Assembly (NCBI GenBank): GCA_012730105.1
Contig: JAAYBJ010000291.1
Coordinates: forward strand, 1-36,230
Reading direction: 5' to 3'
From: Candidatus Hydrogenedentota bacterium
GTDB lineage: Bacteria; Hydrogenedentota; Hydrogenedentia; Hydrogenedentales; CAITNO01
Length of the DNA stretch: 36,230 bases
In this document: one piece after another, positions 24,322 to 32,878 of the stretch
Layout: each line of letters opens with the position of its first letter
Numbering within the stretch: position 1 is the first letter of the stretch
Position numbers and translations under genes: made by a program
Notes under the pieces: generated by a model
What the model saw: the letters and a program-made list of their open reading frames with translations, nothing else
Databases searched by the model: none
What the model was told of the DNA's origin: nothing

Positions 24322-25242
24322 CTAAACCTTGTGACGAAGATCGAGGAAAACGCCGGTTTTCTCCGAAGCCAGGGCCTTGTTGCGCAGGTGCGCAATGGTG
24401 TCAAAGTATTCCTGGGTGGAATGGGCGCCCACCACGCCGCTGCCGGTCGCGCAGATCATCAGACTGAGATCGGGAAGTTCCTCGTCAGCGCGCAAATTCT
24501 CCCCATTCCCTTCATGCGTTTTCGCGGCCGGGTTCAGTTTGTGAAGGTGCTTCTTCCATTCTTCGTTCAGGGCTTTGCAGAATCGGGCCGCCTTGTCCGG
24601 CTCCACAATACATACGAAATGTCCCGCGCCCATATGGCCGGCTTCGAACAGGCCCTCGCCATATTTTTCCCCCCAATGCGTCAGCAGTCTTGCCAACTGC
24701 CTGATTGCCTTGTCCCGCAGTTCCACCCCGTGCATTCGGGCAAAATTCGGCACGCCCAGCATTTCAATATACGCCAGCACAAAACTTTGGCGTTTTGTGA
24801 TGGCGCGCTGAACGCTGGACTTGATTCTTCCCGAACTGTACAAACCCGTAAGGGGATCATTGGTCGCGGCGGAAGCCGCTTCGGCGAGTTTGTGGGAAAC
24901 ACAGGACACCAGCGCATCGGGATCCACCGGCTTGGTCAGATAGGCGTCGACGCCCTGGGTGTACCCGTATTGAAGCTCGGTCTCCTCCGACATGGTGGAC
25001 AGCAGTATGACTGGGATCATGAAATGGTTTTCATGGCTGCGGATGCGCCGGCTGATGCCGAAACCACACACATCCGGGAGCATGGCCTCGCAAATAACCA
25101 CATCAACGCCATGCTTCTCAACAAATTCCAGAATATTTTCCCCCGTCTTCTTGTAGAAACAGGCATGCCCCGCCCCTGTTAAATGACCGCATAAGTAACG
25201 GGCATACTGTTCATCCGTATCAATAAACAAAACCTTTGCCAT
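24322..25242 (-). CDS. Degenerate response regulator with receiver and GGDEF-like domains
   Basis: The 306 residues have an N-terminal receiver fold (about 1-120) and a C-terminal GGDEF-like domain (about 125-300, starting with the typical NDPLTGLY). Both look catalytically altered. The phospho-acceptor is Glu52 (VICEAMLPD) instead of Asp, while Asp8/Asp10 and Lys104 (YLTKP) are kept. The GGDEF signature is replaced by MGAGHF, and the early metal-binding Asp is missing. It therefore probably cannot make cyclic di-GMP and may act as a phospho-independent binding or scaffold protein. GAGGGG precedes the ATG by eight bases. It lies downstream of the porin gene on the same strand, separated by a hairpin, with no histidine kinase nearby. 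Confidence 0.88.
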   Translation of the reverse strand: MAKVLFIDTDEQYARYLCGHLTGAGHACFYKKTGENILEFVEKHGVDVVICEAMLPDVCGFGISRRIRSHENHFMIPVILLSTMSEETELQYGYTQGVDAYLTKPVDPDALVSCVSHKLAEAASAATNDPLTGLYSSGRIKSSVQRAITKRQSFVLAYIEMLGVPNFARMHGVELRDKAIRQLARLLTHWGEKYGEGLFEAGHMGAGHFVCIVEPDKAARFCKALNEEWKKHLHKLNPAAKTHEGNGENLRADEELPDLSLMICATGSGVVGAHSTQEYFDTIAHLRNKALASEKTGVFLDLRHKV

Positions 25243-25410
25243 TGCGCTAGCCCCTCACACTTGCTTCGCCTAATATAAGATACCTATATGATTACAAATG
25301 GCAATTTCTACGACTAAGGTTTCCTTCCTATTCACCGTTTAAAGTATACCATGGCACGGTGGAAAGATGTATTGCATTTTTTTTGCAGTATACCCGTGCC
25401 GATAGTGAAA

Positions 25411-25439
25411 GTGCCCGCCGGCTTTAAGCCGACGGGCAC
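25411..25439 (-). terminator. Hairpin after the porin gene, probable terminator
   Basis: A 12-base stem with one mismatch (GTGCCCGCCGGC / GCCGACGGGCAC) closes a TTTAA loop about 20 bases past the porin stop codon. On the minus strand it is followed by TTTCACT, a weak T-tract. Confidence 0.55.
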
Positions 25440-25461
25440 AAGAATTATCCAGAAGAAAAAC

Positions 25462-26772
25462 CTAGAATTTGAGTTCCGTTTCGAGGAACAGGTAATCATA
25501 GTCATCGTCACGGTCACCGTTCCAGGCTTCGAGGCCGCTGGCCAGGATCATGTTGCCTTCCAGGCCGTCATCGCCGAAGAAATGAGCGTACCCGGCCCGG
25601 ATGGCCAGGTCTTCACTGTACTGGTAGTTGGCATAGAGCCCGGCTTCCCAACCCAGTTCGGAATCGGCGCCGCACGCTTCCTCATCCACGTCAAAATAGG
25701 ATACGACCATCTTCAGTTCCAGGCATTCGGTGGGCATGACCTGCATGCCCAGGCTGTAGAACAGCACATTGGAGAGGGCCGCCTTGTACACGGAGGAGGG
25801 GTCGTTGTCCAGAAATTCACTGTACTTGATGTCTGAAGTCAGGCGCATGAAGGGCAGGTCCCAATCGTTCGACCAGCAGGAGTTGTCGGGATCGCCGCCA
25901 CCCAGGTAGGCGAAGCGGGCGAAGAGCCGGGGCTGCCAGGCAGTGTCGAAGGTATATCCCAGTTCAAGGTTCACACCGAACTCGTCAAAGCCCACATCGG
26001 CGTCGCCGAAGCCAAGGGGACAGGCGGACGGCATGCCGTCCACATCGCCGAACTGGTAGGCCACTTCCGCCTCGAAGTCAAAGCCGCCCACCACGCCCGC
26101 GCCGCGCAGGCCGAGCACGTGCAGATCCACCTCGTCTCCGATGGCGCCGACCCGGTCGCGCACATAGAGCCAGTAGGCGTCCAAGGAAACATCTTCGATG
26201 CCGATGTAACTCAAATAGGTACCGAACAGGTCGGCGTCATCTTCGAGAAAATCGCCATACTGTTCGACCGTCTTGGCCGTAACGGCATTGATCATCAGCT
26301 GATCGGTGGCATAGGTCAGGCGGATGGCGTCGAAGGACATCCCGGTGAAGAAGGCTGAGGACTCATCGGTACCGATAAAGAAGGCCGCGCCCAGGCGGAA
26401 TTCCTGGCGGCCGACGCGCAGGCTGAGCGGGGTGCCCCAGAGATTTTGCACGTCGATATAGGACTGGTAGAGGTTGACGGTGTTGAGCCCGGAGCGGTAG
26501 TCCGAACCTGTCAGATAATTGGAACGAAAATCTTCGCCCCAAAAATCATAATAGTCAAATTCGATGAAGGCGGATACATCGTCGGTAAAATCCGCTTTCA
26601 CATTCAGGCGGGTCCGCTGTTCCACAAAACTGTAATCACCCATGGAATCCATGTTGTAGTAATTGCCGCGGATGCGAATACTGCCGCCCAGTTCCACGTT
26701 CTGCAGTTCCGCCATCGCCGTGACGCAGCAGAGGCAGGCCAGCAGAACAACTGTCAAGGTTGAAATACGCAT
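25462..26772 (-). CDS. Outer-membrane beta-barrel porin (alginate-export-like)
   Basis: The 436 residues begin with a signal peptide (RISTLTVVLLACLCCVTAMA). The mature protein starts LQNVELGGSIRIRGNYY and continues with repeated amphipathic strands (RTRLNVKADFTDDVSAFIEFDYYDFWG, PLSLRVGRQEFRLGAAFFIG). It ends in Phe, the usual barrel-insertion signal (ETELKF). The layout is that of AlgE-type barrel proteins that pass sugars or other small molecules. Six cysteines in the mature part are unusual for a porin. It is rich in Asp/Glu. GAGGAG precedes the ATG at 26772 by eight bases. The frame opens at 26802, but only the ATG at 26772 gives a clean signal peptide. Confidence 0.85.
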   Translation of the reverse strand: MRISTLTVVLLACLCCVTAMAELQNVELGGSIRIRGNYYNMDSMGDYSFVEQRTRLNVKADFTDDVSAFIEFDYYDFWGEDFRSNYLTGSDYRSGLNTVNLYQSYIDVQNLWGTPLSLRVGRQEFRLGAAFFIGTDESSAFFTGMSFDAIRLTYATDQLMINAVTAKTVEQYGDFLEDDADLFGTYLSYIGIEDVSLDAYWLYVRDRVGAIGDEVDLHVLGLRGAGVVGGFDFEAEVAYQFGDVDGMPSACPLGFGDADVGFDEFGVNLELGYTFDTAWQPRLFARFAYLGGGDPDNSCWSNDWDLPFMRLTSDIKYSEFLDNDPSSVYKAALSNVLFYSLGMQVMPTECLELKMVVSYFDVDEEACGADSELGWEAGLYANYQYSEDLAIRAGYAHFFGDDGLEGNMILASGLEAWNGDRDDDYDYLFLETELKF

Positions 26773-26813
26773 AAAACAATCTCCTCGATGTATGGAATTC
26801 ATGATTATATCGC

Positions 26814-26819
26814 ACCTAT
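26814..26819 (-). promoter_or_regulatory. Candidate -10 box of the porin gene
   Basis: An exact TATAAT on the minus strand lies 42 bases before the porin ATG; no matching -35 is seen. The remainder of the 26820-27107 gap shows nothing recognisable. Confidence 0.3.
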
Positions 26820-27107
26820 ACGTTCACGGAGATTCGCCGCTTTAAATCACGGTCAATTAGAAATCATCCCTCCTTTCCTGTGTTGATTCAACGAATCTTC
26901 TCCGCGTTTTGTCCCGTCCCAAAAAAATCACGTTTCGTAGAATTGTAATTGTTTCAGAATGATCTTGATAAAATCAACTCTTCTTTTATTCGGGTTGCGC
27001 GGTTTGGAGCCCCACAAACCCGCAAAGGGTGGACCGTCGATATTCTTGTCCTGTTCTGCAGAGGAGTCCGTTTCAGACGGTTCGGCGGACATCGCTTTCA
27101 AAGGTAT

Positions 27108-27141
27108 GAAAGAACCGGCCTGAACGGGTGGTTCAGGCCGG
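27108..27141 (-). terminator. Rho-independent terminator of the hydrogenase operon
   Basis: A perfect 11-bp stem (CCGGCCTGAAC at 27115-27125 with GTTCAGGCCGG at 27131-27141) has a 5-base loop. On the minus strand it is followed by TTCTTTC. It lies 54 bases past the hydA stop. Confidence 0.85.
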
Positions 27142-27194
27142 CAGGTATGGAAACACGGACAGCGCCGTGAAAAGGAGACGGCGGTATGCTCCCG

Positions 27195-29234
27195 TTATTG
27201 TACTGTTGCCATGATACCGGCCAGTCTTTCGTCCAGCGCGGCGCGGGCAGCGTCAAAGGTGCACCGCTCCAGGTGGGTGTCGCCCACGCGCACATTCGGA
27301 CTCTGGCCGCAGCGTTCCATGCAGAACGTGGCGCTGAGATGGACGCGGTCTTCCAGGTTTTTGTTTTCCACATAACGTGTCAGTTTACGAAGGAGTTCCT
27401 GAGATCCGTTGAGGAAACAGTTGGTACCTACGCACACCTGCACCGGGATCTTCTCAGCTTCCTGTCCCTCGATGATTTCGAGGTTCAGCTCGTGAAGACG
27501 GCGCCGGTGCTGGTATTCCGTGTGCAGGGCGTCGTGCGCGGCATGGCCGCCGACTTCGCCAAAATGCTCCCGGTAGCATCGCGCCAGTTCCGGATTTTCC
27601 TGGGCCTTGTGAAGTTCGAGCCCCTTGTCATTGTGGTAAATCGCCCTGGCGCGCTGCCTGCGGACTTCCGGGCCGGGCGCATGGGGTTGGCCGGCCCCGG
27701 CGACGCATCCGCCCGGGCAGGCCATGACTTCGACCAGGTGGTAGGGGCATGCGCCGTTCTGGATGCTTTCGACCACGGTCTTGACGTTCGCCAGGCCGTT
27801 CACGATGGCCAGCCGCAGCTCCACGCCGTTCACGGTAATAACGGCCTCGCGCAGCCCGGCCTCGCCGCGGACTTCCTTGAAGTCCACCTGTTCGAGGGGT
27901 GTTCCCCGCATTTTTTCAACCGCGTAGCGAAGCACGGCCTCGGTAACGCCGCCGGATACCCCGAAGAGGACGCCGGCGCCGGTTTTGAATCCCAAGGGCA
28001 TGTCAAAGGATTCCGGTTCGAGCGTGTCCAGTTGCAGGCCGCATTGGCGCAGCATCTGGCCCAGTTCCGTTGTGGTGATGACATGGTTTACCTCGGGCAC
28101 GCCGTCGTGAATGAATTTATCCTGCTTGGCCTCAAATTTCTTTGCCGTGCAGGGCATGACCGAAACGATCACCAGTTCTTTGCCTTCTAGTTTCATCTGT
28201 TCCGGCAGCATTTTTCGCGCGACCGCGCCGAACATCTGCTGGGGCGACTTGCAGCTGGACAGGTTCGGGAGCAGCTCATGATGGAACTGCTCGGCGTATT
28301 TGACCCAGGCGGGACAGCATGAAGTGAACAGGGGCAGCGGGCCTCCGTCGCTGAAACGGCGCAGGAATTCTTCGCCTTCCTCCAGCACGGTCATGTCGGC
28401 GGTAAAGGAGGTGTCGTACACCTTGTCGAAGCCGATGGCGCGCAGCGCCGCCACAGCCTGGCCGGTGGTGATGCTGCCCGGCTTCATGCCGAAATATTCA
28501 CCGAGTCCGACGCGCACGGCCGGCGCCAGCTGGGCGATCACCACCTTGTCCGGGTCGTCGAGGTCGGCCCAGACCGCGTCCATTTCGGGCCGGGGCGTCA
28601 GCGCGCCCGTGGGACACACCGACGCGCACAAGCCGCAGTTCACGCATTCCCCGGTGTCCAGGTTCTGGCCGAAAGCGGGCAGCACGGCGCTGTGCGCGCC
28701 GCGGAAGGCGAAATCAATGGCGCCGACGCCCTGCAGTTCCCGGCAGGCGCGCACGCAGTCGCCGCAAAGCACGCACTTGTTGGGATCACGCACGAGGGAC
28801 AGCGACGATTTGTCCTTGGGTTGCCGCTCGTGAACCGGCTTGTAGCGCACTTCGTCAATGCCCATGCGCTCCGAAAGCTCGCGCAGCCGGCAGGTGGCGC
28901 TGCGCGCGCAGGTGGGGCAGTTCATGTCATGGTTGGCCAGCAGCAGTTCCAGCGCGATCCTGCGGATGTCGCGGACCTGTTTGGTATTGGTGCGGACCTG
29001 CATGCCCGGTTCGGGAACGATCGAACACGACGCCTGCACGCCGCGGCCCTCGATTTCCACCAGGCACAGGCGGCACGCGCCGTACACGCTCAACTCGGAA
29101 TGGTAACAGAAGGTCGGTATGTCGATGCCGGCTTTGCGCGCGACCTCGAGCACGTTACGCTCGCCTTCCAGCGGCAGTTCACGCCCGTCAATAATCATGG
29201 TTGCGGGTTTCGGGGTGTCTGGTGTGGTGTTCAT
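27195..29234 (-). CDS. hydA: [FeFe]-hydrogenase catalytic subunit of a HydABC-type complex
   Basis: This 679-residue subunit interconverts H2 and protons. From the N-terminus it has a [2Fe-2S] ferredoxin (Cys43, 54, 57, 70), a His/Cys cluster site (NHDMNCPTCARSATC), two [4Fe-4S] sites (154-164 and 197-207), and the H-cluster domain with all three signatures: TSCCPAW (Cys306, Cys307), MPCTAKK (Cys362) and MACPGGCVAGAGQP (Cys506, Cys510). The proton-relay Cys306 is present. A C-terminal thioredoxin-like [2Fe-2S] domain follows (Cys601, 606, 638, 642), as in bifurcating HydA proteins. Its start overlaps hydB by four bases. With HydB and HydC it can couple H2 to both NAD(H) and ferredoxin. Maturases HydEFG are not in the window. 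Confidence 0.96.
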   Translation of the reverse strand: MNTTPDTPKPATMIIDGRELPLEGERNVLEVARKAGIDIPTFCYHSELSVYGACRLCLVEIEGRGVQASCSIVPEPGMQVRTNTKQVRDIRRIALELLLANHDMNCPTCARSATCRLRELSERMGIDEVRYKPVHERQPKDKSSLSLVRDPNKCVLCGDCVRACRELQGVGAIDFAFRGAHSAVLPAFGQNLDTGECVNCGLCASVCPTGALTPRPEMDAVWADLDDPDKVVIAQLAPAVRVGLGEYFGMKPGSITTGQAVAALRAIGFDKVYDTSFTADMTVLEEGEEFLRRFSDGGPLPLFTSCCPAWVKYAEQFHHELLPNLSSCKSPQQMFGAVARKMLPEQMKLEGKELVIVSVMPCTAKKFEAKQDKFIHDGVPEVNHVITTTELGQMLRQCGLQLDTLEPESFDMPLGFKTGAGVLFGVSGGVTEAVLRYAVEKMRGTPLEQVDFKEVRGEAGLREAVITVNGVELRLAIVNGLANVKTVVESIQNGACPYHLVEVMACPGGCVAGAGQPHAPGPEVRRQRARAIYHNDKGLELHKAQENPELARCYREHFGEVGGHAAHDALHTEYQHRRRLHELNLEIIEGQEAEKIPVQVCVGTNCFLNGSQELLRKLTRYVENKNLEDRVHLSATFCMERCGQSPNVRVGDTHLERCTFDAARAALDERLAGIMATVQ

Positions 29235-31162
29235 AGTATGGCTCCCTGCACGATGGCGTCAAAGCGGCAGCTTTCAATGCACGCGCCGCATTTTATGCAC
29301 TGTTCCTGGTGAATGGTATGGGGTTGTTTCTTTTCTCCGGTGATGGCGTTTACGGGGCACTTCCGCGCGCATACGCCGCACCCGATACATTTCTCGGCCA
29401 GTATGACGGGTGCGCAGAGGTTCTTGCACACGCCCGCGGGGCAGCGTTTTTCAAAGACATGGGCTTCGTATTCCTTCCGGAAATACCGCAGCGTGGAGAG
29501 AACGGGGTTGGGTGCGGTCTTGCCAAGTCCGCAGAGAGAACCGATCTTGACGGCCCGGGCCGTCTGCTCCAGGATTTCCAGGGTTTTCGCGTCCGCCTCG
29601 CCCGCGATGATTTCATCGAGCAGCATGAGCATCTGCCGGGTGCCCTCGCGGCAGAGCACGCACTTGCCGCAGGACTCGTTCTGGGCGAACTGCATGAAGA
29701 ACCGGGCCACGCTGACCATGCAGGTCTTGTTGTTCATGACCACGAGGCCGCCGGAGCCGACCATGGCGCCGACGCTGCCCAGCGAGTCGAAATCCAGGGG
29801 CAGATCGGCATGTTCCTCGACCAGGCAGCCCCCGGAAGGGCCGCCAATCTGGACGGCCTTGAAGGGCTCGCCGGAGACGGCGCCGCTGTTGTCTGTGACA
29901 CCACCGCCGATCTCGTACACAATCTCGCGGAGGGTGGCGCCGAAAGGCACCTCGATGAGACCCGTGTTCGCCACGTGTCCGGTCAGGGCAAAGGTCTTGG
30001 TGCCGGGCGATTTTTCAGTGCCCCGGGCGCGGTATTGGGCGGCGCCGTGCCGCACGATAAGCGGCACGCTCGCCAGGGTTTCCACATTGTTGATGACCGT
30101 CGGCTTTCCCCAGAGCCCGCTCTGCGCGGGGAAGGGCGGTTTGGGCATGGGCATGCCGCGCTTGCCCTCGATGGAGGCGATAAGCGCCGTCTCCTCGCCG
30201 CAGACAAAAGCGCCCGCCCCTTCCATGATATGCAGGGTGAAGTTGAATCCGCTGCCGAAGATATTTTCCCCGAGCACGCCGTATTCGCGGGCGGCCTGTT
30301 CGGCCCGGTTGAGGCGCTTCACCGCCAGCGGGTATTCCATGCGCACGTACACATACCCTTCATGGGCGCCGATGGCCCGCGCGGCAATCAACATGCCCTC
30401 GATAACGGCGTGGGGATTGCCTTCCATGACGCTGCGATCCATAAACGCGCCCGGGTCGCCCTCGTCGCCGTTGCAGATGACATATTTTTCATCGCCGGGC
30501 TGCACCCGGGTCAGTTCCCATTTCCGCCCCGTGGGGAAGCCGCCGCCGCCCCGTCCGCGCAAGCCGGATTCGAGAATCAGGGCGCAGACCTCCTCCGGTT
30601 GCATGTCACACACGGCGCGCCGGGCCGCCTCATAGCCGCCGTGATGCACGTATTCGGCGATATCTTCCGGATCAAGCATGCCGCATTCCTTGAGCACTGT
30701 CCGGGTCTGCCGCTGGTAGAAGGGGATGGTGTCCTTTCCCTTGCAGTGCTCGCCGGTTCGGGGATGGCGGTACAGCAGGCGTTCTACAACCTCGCCGCCG
30801 GCAAGCGTTGTTTGAATAATTTCGGCCACATCGTCCGGCGTCACCCGCGTGTACAGGATTTCCTCGGGTTCAATGGTGACCAGGGGCCCCATCTGGCAGA
30901 ATCCCTGGCAGCCGCTCTTGGAGAGGTAAATATCAATGGCTCCGTCGGGTGTAGCGGCGTCTTCCCCTTCCAGCCGGGTGACCACGTTCAGCCCCATCGC
31001 GCGAAGCTGTTCGGAAAAGGCGTCGCGCACCTGCAGCGCGCCGCCGGCCACACAGCCGGTGCCCGCGCAAATGATGATGCGCCGTTTAACGCGGGCGATA
31101 CGGTCCGCGTAGTGTGCGGCGGTTTCCGTCAAATCTGGTATGGCGATTGTCGCGGTTGTCAT
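29231..31162 (-). CDS. hydB: NuoF-like NAD(H)/FMN subunit of the HydABC hydrogenase
   Basis: The 643 residues form the diaphorase and probable bifurcation subunit. The N-terminal thioredoxin-like [2Fe-2S] domain uses Cys32, 37, 85 and 89. The FMN/NADH domain has GLRGRGGGGFPTGRKW (200-215) and CNGDEGDPGAF. The NuoF [4Fe-4S] site is ESCGKCVLCREGT (Cys498, 501, 504). Two [4Fe-4S] ferredoxin motifs close the protein (CIGCGVCARKCPVNAITG, CIKCGACIESC). This is the full HydB domain order, unlike the shorter NuoF of complex I. It overlaps both hydC and hydA by four bases, so the three are translated together. Confidence 0.96.
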   Translation of the reverse strand: MTTATIAIPDLTETAAHYADRIARVKRRIIICAGTGCVAGGALQVRDAFSEQLRAMGLNVVTRLEGEDAATPDGAIDIYLSKSGCQGFCQMGPLVTIEPEEILYTRVTPDDVAEIIQTTLAGGEVVERLLYRHPRTGEHCKGKDTIPFYQRQTRTVLKECGMLDPEDIAEYVHHGGYEAARRAVCDMQPEEVCALILESGLRGRGGGGFPTGRKWELTRVQPGDEKYVICNGDEGDPGAFMDRSVMEGNPHAVIEGMLIAARAIGAHEGYVYVRMEYPLAVKRLNRAEQAAREYGVLGENIFGSGFNFTLHIMEGAGAFVCGEETALIASIEGKRGMPMPKPPFPAQSGLWGKPTVINNVETLASVPLIVRHGAAQYRARGTEKSPGTKTFALTGHVANTGLIEVPFGATLREIVYEIGGGVTDNSGAVSGEPFKAVQIGGPSGGCLVEEHADLPLDFDSLGSVGAMVGSGGLVVMNNKTCMVSVARFFMQFAQNESCGKCVLCREGTRQMLMLLDEIIAGEADAKTLEILEQTARAVKIGSLCGLGKTAPNPVLSTLRYFRKEYEAHVFEKRCPAGVCKNLCAPVILAEKCIGCGVCARKCPVNAITGEKKQPHTIHQEQCIKCGACIESCRFDAIVQGAIL

Positions 31163-31650
31163 TGGGTTGCCTCACTTTCCAGGATCTTGTCCAATACTTC
31201 ATCGCACTTTGCCGGGGTCATCATGCCGTGGACGACCTCATTAACCACCATCACGGGGGCCAGGCCGCAGGCGCCGAGGCAGGATACGGTCTCCACCGTG
31301 AACAGCAGGTCGTCCGTGGTGTTTTTGCCTTCTTTCAGAGCCAGTTTTTTACGGATGGCGGCCAGCAGGCTTTCGGAGTTCTTCACGTGACAGGCCGTGC
31401 CGTCGCAGACATGCACGACATACTTGCCCTTGGGCGTCAGCGCGAAATGGGCGTAGAAGGTCGCCACGCCGAAGACGCTGGACGGGGACAGGCCCAGGGC
31501 CGTGGCCACGTAGGCCAGCGCTTCCTTGGGCAGGTAGCGGTATTCCGCCTGCACCGCCTGCAGGATGGGAATGAGTTTCGCCGGTTTTCGTTCGTACCGG
31601 TCGAGAATCTCGCAGATCTTTTCGAACTGTCGGGTTGTTGTTTGTTTCAT
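31159..31650 (-). CDS. hydC: NuoE-like [2Fe-2S] subunit of the HydABC hydrogenase
   Basis: This 163-residue thioredoxin-like ferredoxin has a helical N-terminus (QFEKICEILDRYERKPAKLIPILQAVQ) and one [2Fe-2S] cluster (Cys82, Cys87 in VCDGTACHV; Cys124, Cys128 in VSCLGACGL). It passes electrons between HydB and HydA. AGGAG lies 11 bases before the ATG. A 49-base gap separates it from the phosphatase gene upstream, and it overlaps hydB by four bases. Confidence 0.95.
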   Translation of the reverse strand: MKQTTTRQFEKICEILDRYERKPAKLIPILQAVQAEYRYLPKEALAYVATALGLSPSSVFGVATFYAHFALTPKGKYVVHVCDGTACHVKNSESLLAAIRKKLALKEGKNTTDDLLFTVETVSCLGACGLAPVMVVNEVVHGMMTPAKCDEVLDKILESEATQ

Positions 31651-31699
31651 GGCTGTTGTAACTCCTGGGACATCATTTCGGGGATGCGCGTTTAGGGTT

Positions 31700-32878
31700 T
31701 TAAATACAGGTGATGCTGGTTTCTTTCAGGTAGTTCTTCTCAAGAACCCCGGCAAGGCGGCGCACAATGTTCCGCCGTATTTCCAGGTCCATTGGAAGTT
31801 TCGGATCCTGGTGGGCCTCGTTGATCCGGCTGCCGACCACAAACTCGATGACATCGCTTTCGAGCAACACGGACGCCAGGCGCGCGGCGGGGTCGTGCGC
31901 GGGAAGCGTTTTCTGCTCTTCGAGCATCCGCGCCGCCCGGGTCAGCGTGAGAATGCCTTCGGTCACGAGATCCACGCCGTCCATGACGGAAAGCGGCGGT
32001 ATGTCGTCGGACAGGCTTTTCAGATCCATTCGTATTTCACGCCCGAGTTCACGGGCGATAATGCCCGCTGTCGTGCCGCCGCATATGACGCTTTTCCCTG
32101 CAAACTCCGCGAGTTTCCGGGCATATTCCGCGTCGCGGCTCTTGTCGTAGGGCGGTCCGGTCAGCAACAGCAGGTTGCGCGGCCGACGAAAATAAATCAC
32201 GCCGCAGGTCATGTCATCCTGGGCGGTGCGTCGTGGTTCCTTCTCCAGGGCCTCGCGGATGACCCGTTCCGCCAGGGCGTGTGCGGACAGTTCCGGGTTC
32301 TCGTTCAGCAGCTGCGTCACGAAGGCGTTCACTCCCGCTTCGCGCCAGCCCAGGGGCCAGGCCTTCGTGCCGATGCCCGCCTGGGTGATGCCGTCCGACA
32401 CAAGCACGACGCGGTCCTCGGGAAGGGTGTCCGTTTCCGCGACGCGCAGCACGCGGTCCTGCCACTTGGGGGATACCATCTTGCGGTACCGCAGGGGTTG
32501 TTCCTTGTTGCACCGGAGAAACAGGGTTTCCGGGTTGTCCATCTCGATAATCCGGGCGCGTCCATCCAGCGCGCAGTCCACAATGGTGAAGGTGGCGTAG
32601 CTGATTTTGCGCACCTGGCACACGGGCAGGGCGTCCATCATGATCTCCGCCGAGTGGATGAAATCCATGTTGCTCGCGGTGAACTTGAGCGCCATGGCGG
32701 CCGTCATGCCGGACAGTATGCTCGCCTTCACGCCGCTGCCCAGGCCGTCGGAAAGCACGGCCAGCACGCGCGCGCCGTCGTCCAGCCGCTTCGACTTGAA
32801 GGCGTCGCCGCAGATGTCCTGGCCGTGTTTGCGGCACTGGACATGATCCACTTCCAGGAACAGGGGCATGCTGGTCAT
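31700..32878 (-). CDS. SpoIIE-type PP2C serine phosphatase with an extra C-terminal domain, in the hydrogenase operon
   Basis: The 392-residue protein has an N-terminal SpoIIE/PP2C phosphatase domain (about 1-232). Metal-binding acidic residues are Asp25 (CGDAF), Asp44 in LSDGLGSG, the LVSDGITQAG segment and AQDDMTCGVIYF. A C-terminal domain (about 235-392, LLLLTGPPYDKSRDAEYARKL... onward) is not recognised; it looks like a Rossmann-type fold (GKSVICGGTTAGIIA). Its start overlaps hydS by four bases. HydS and a SpoIIE phosphatase recur together in hydrogenase operons, where they are thought to sense H2 or redox state and act on a kinase or anti-sigma pathway. No target is encoded here. Confidence 0.88.
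   Translation of the reverse strand: MTSMPLFLEVDHVQCRKHGQDICGDAFKSKRLDDGARVLAVLSDGLGSGVKASILSGMTAAMALKFTASNMDFIHSAEIMMDALPVCQVRKISYATFTIVDCALDGRARIIEMDNPETLFLRCNKEQPLRYRKMVSPKWQDRVLRVAETDTLPEDRVVLVSDGITQAGIGTKAWPLGWREAGVNAFVTQLLNENPELSAHALAERVIREALEKEPRRTAQDDMTCGVIYFRRPRNLLLLTGPPYDKSRDAEYARKLAEFAGKSVICGGTTAGIIARELGREIRMDLKSLSDDIPPLSVMDGVDLVTEGILTLTRAARMLEEQKTLPAHDPAARLASVLLESDVIEFVVGSRINEAHQDPKLPMDLEIRRNIVRRLAGVLEKNYLKETSITCI

Noticed and set aside
29309-31390. A 693-codon open frame antisense to hydB (and a 440-codon one in another frame)
   Set aside because: It is a shadow of a GC-rich, strongly conserved gene. The minus-strand product has full hydrogenase-subunit motifs, and the antisense translation is rich in His/Arg/Gly with no recognisable domain.
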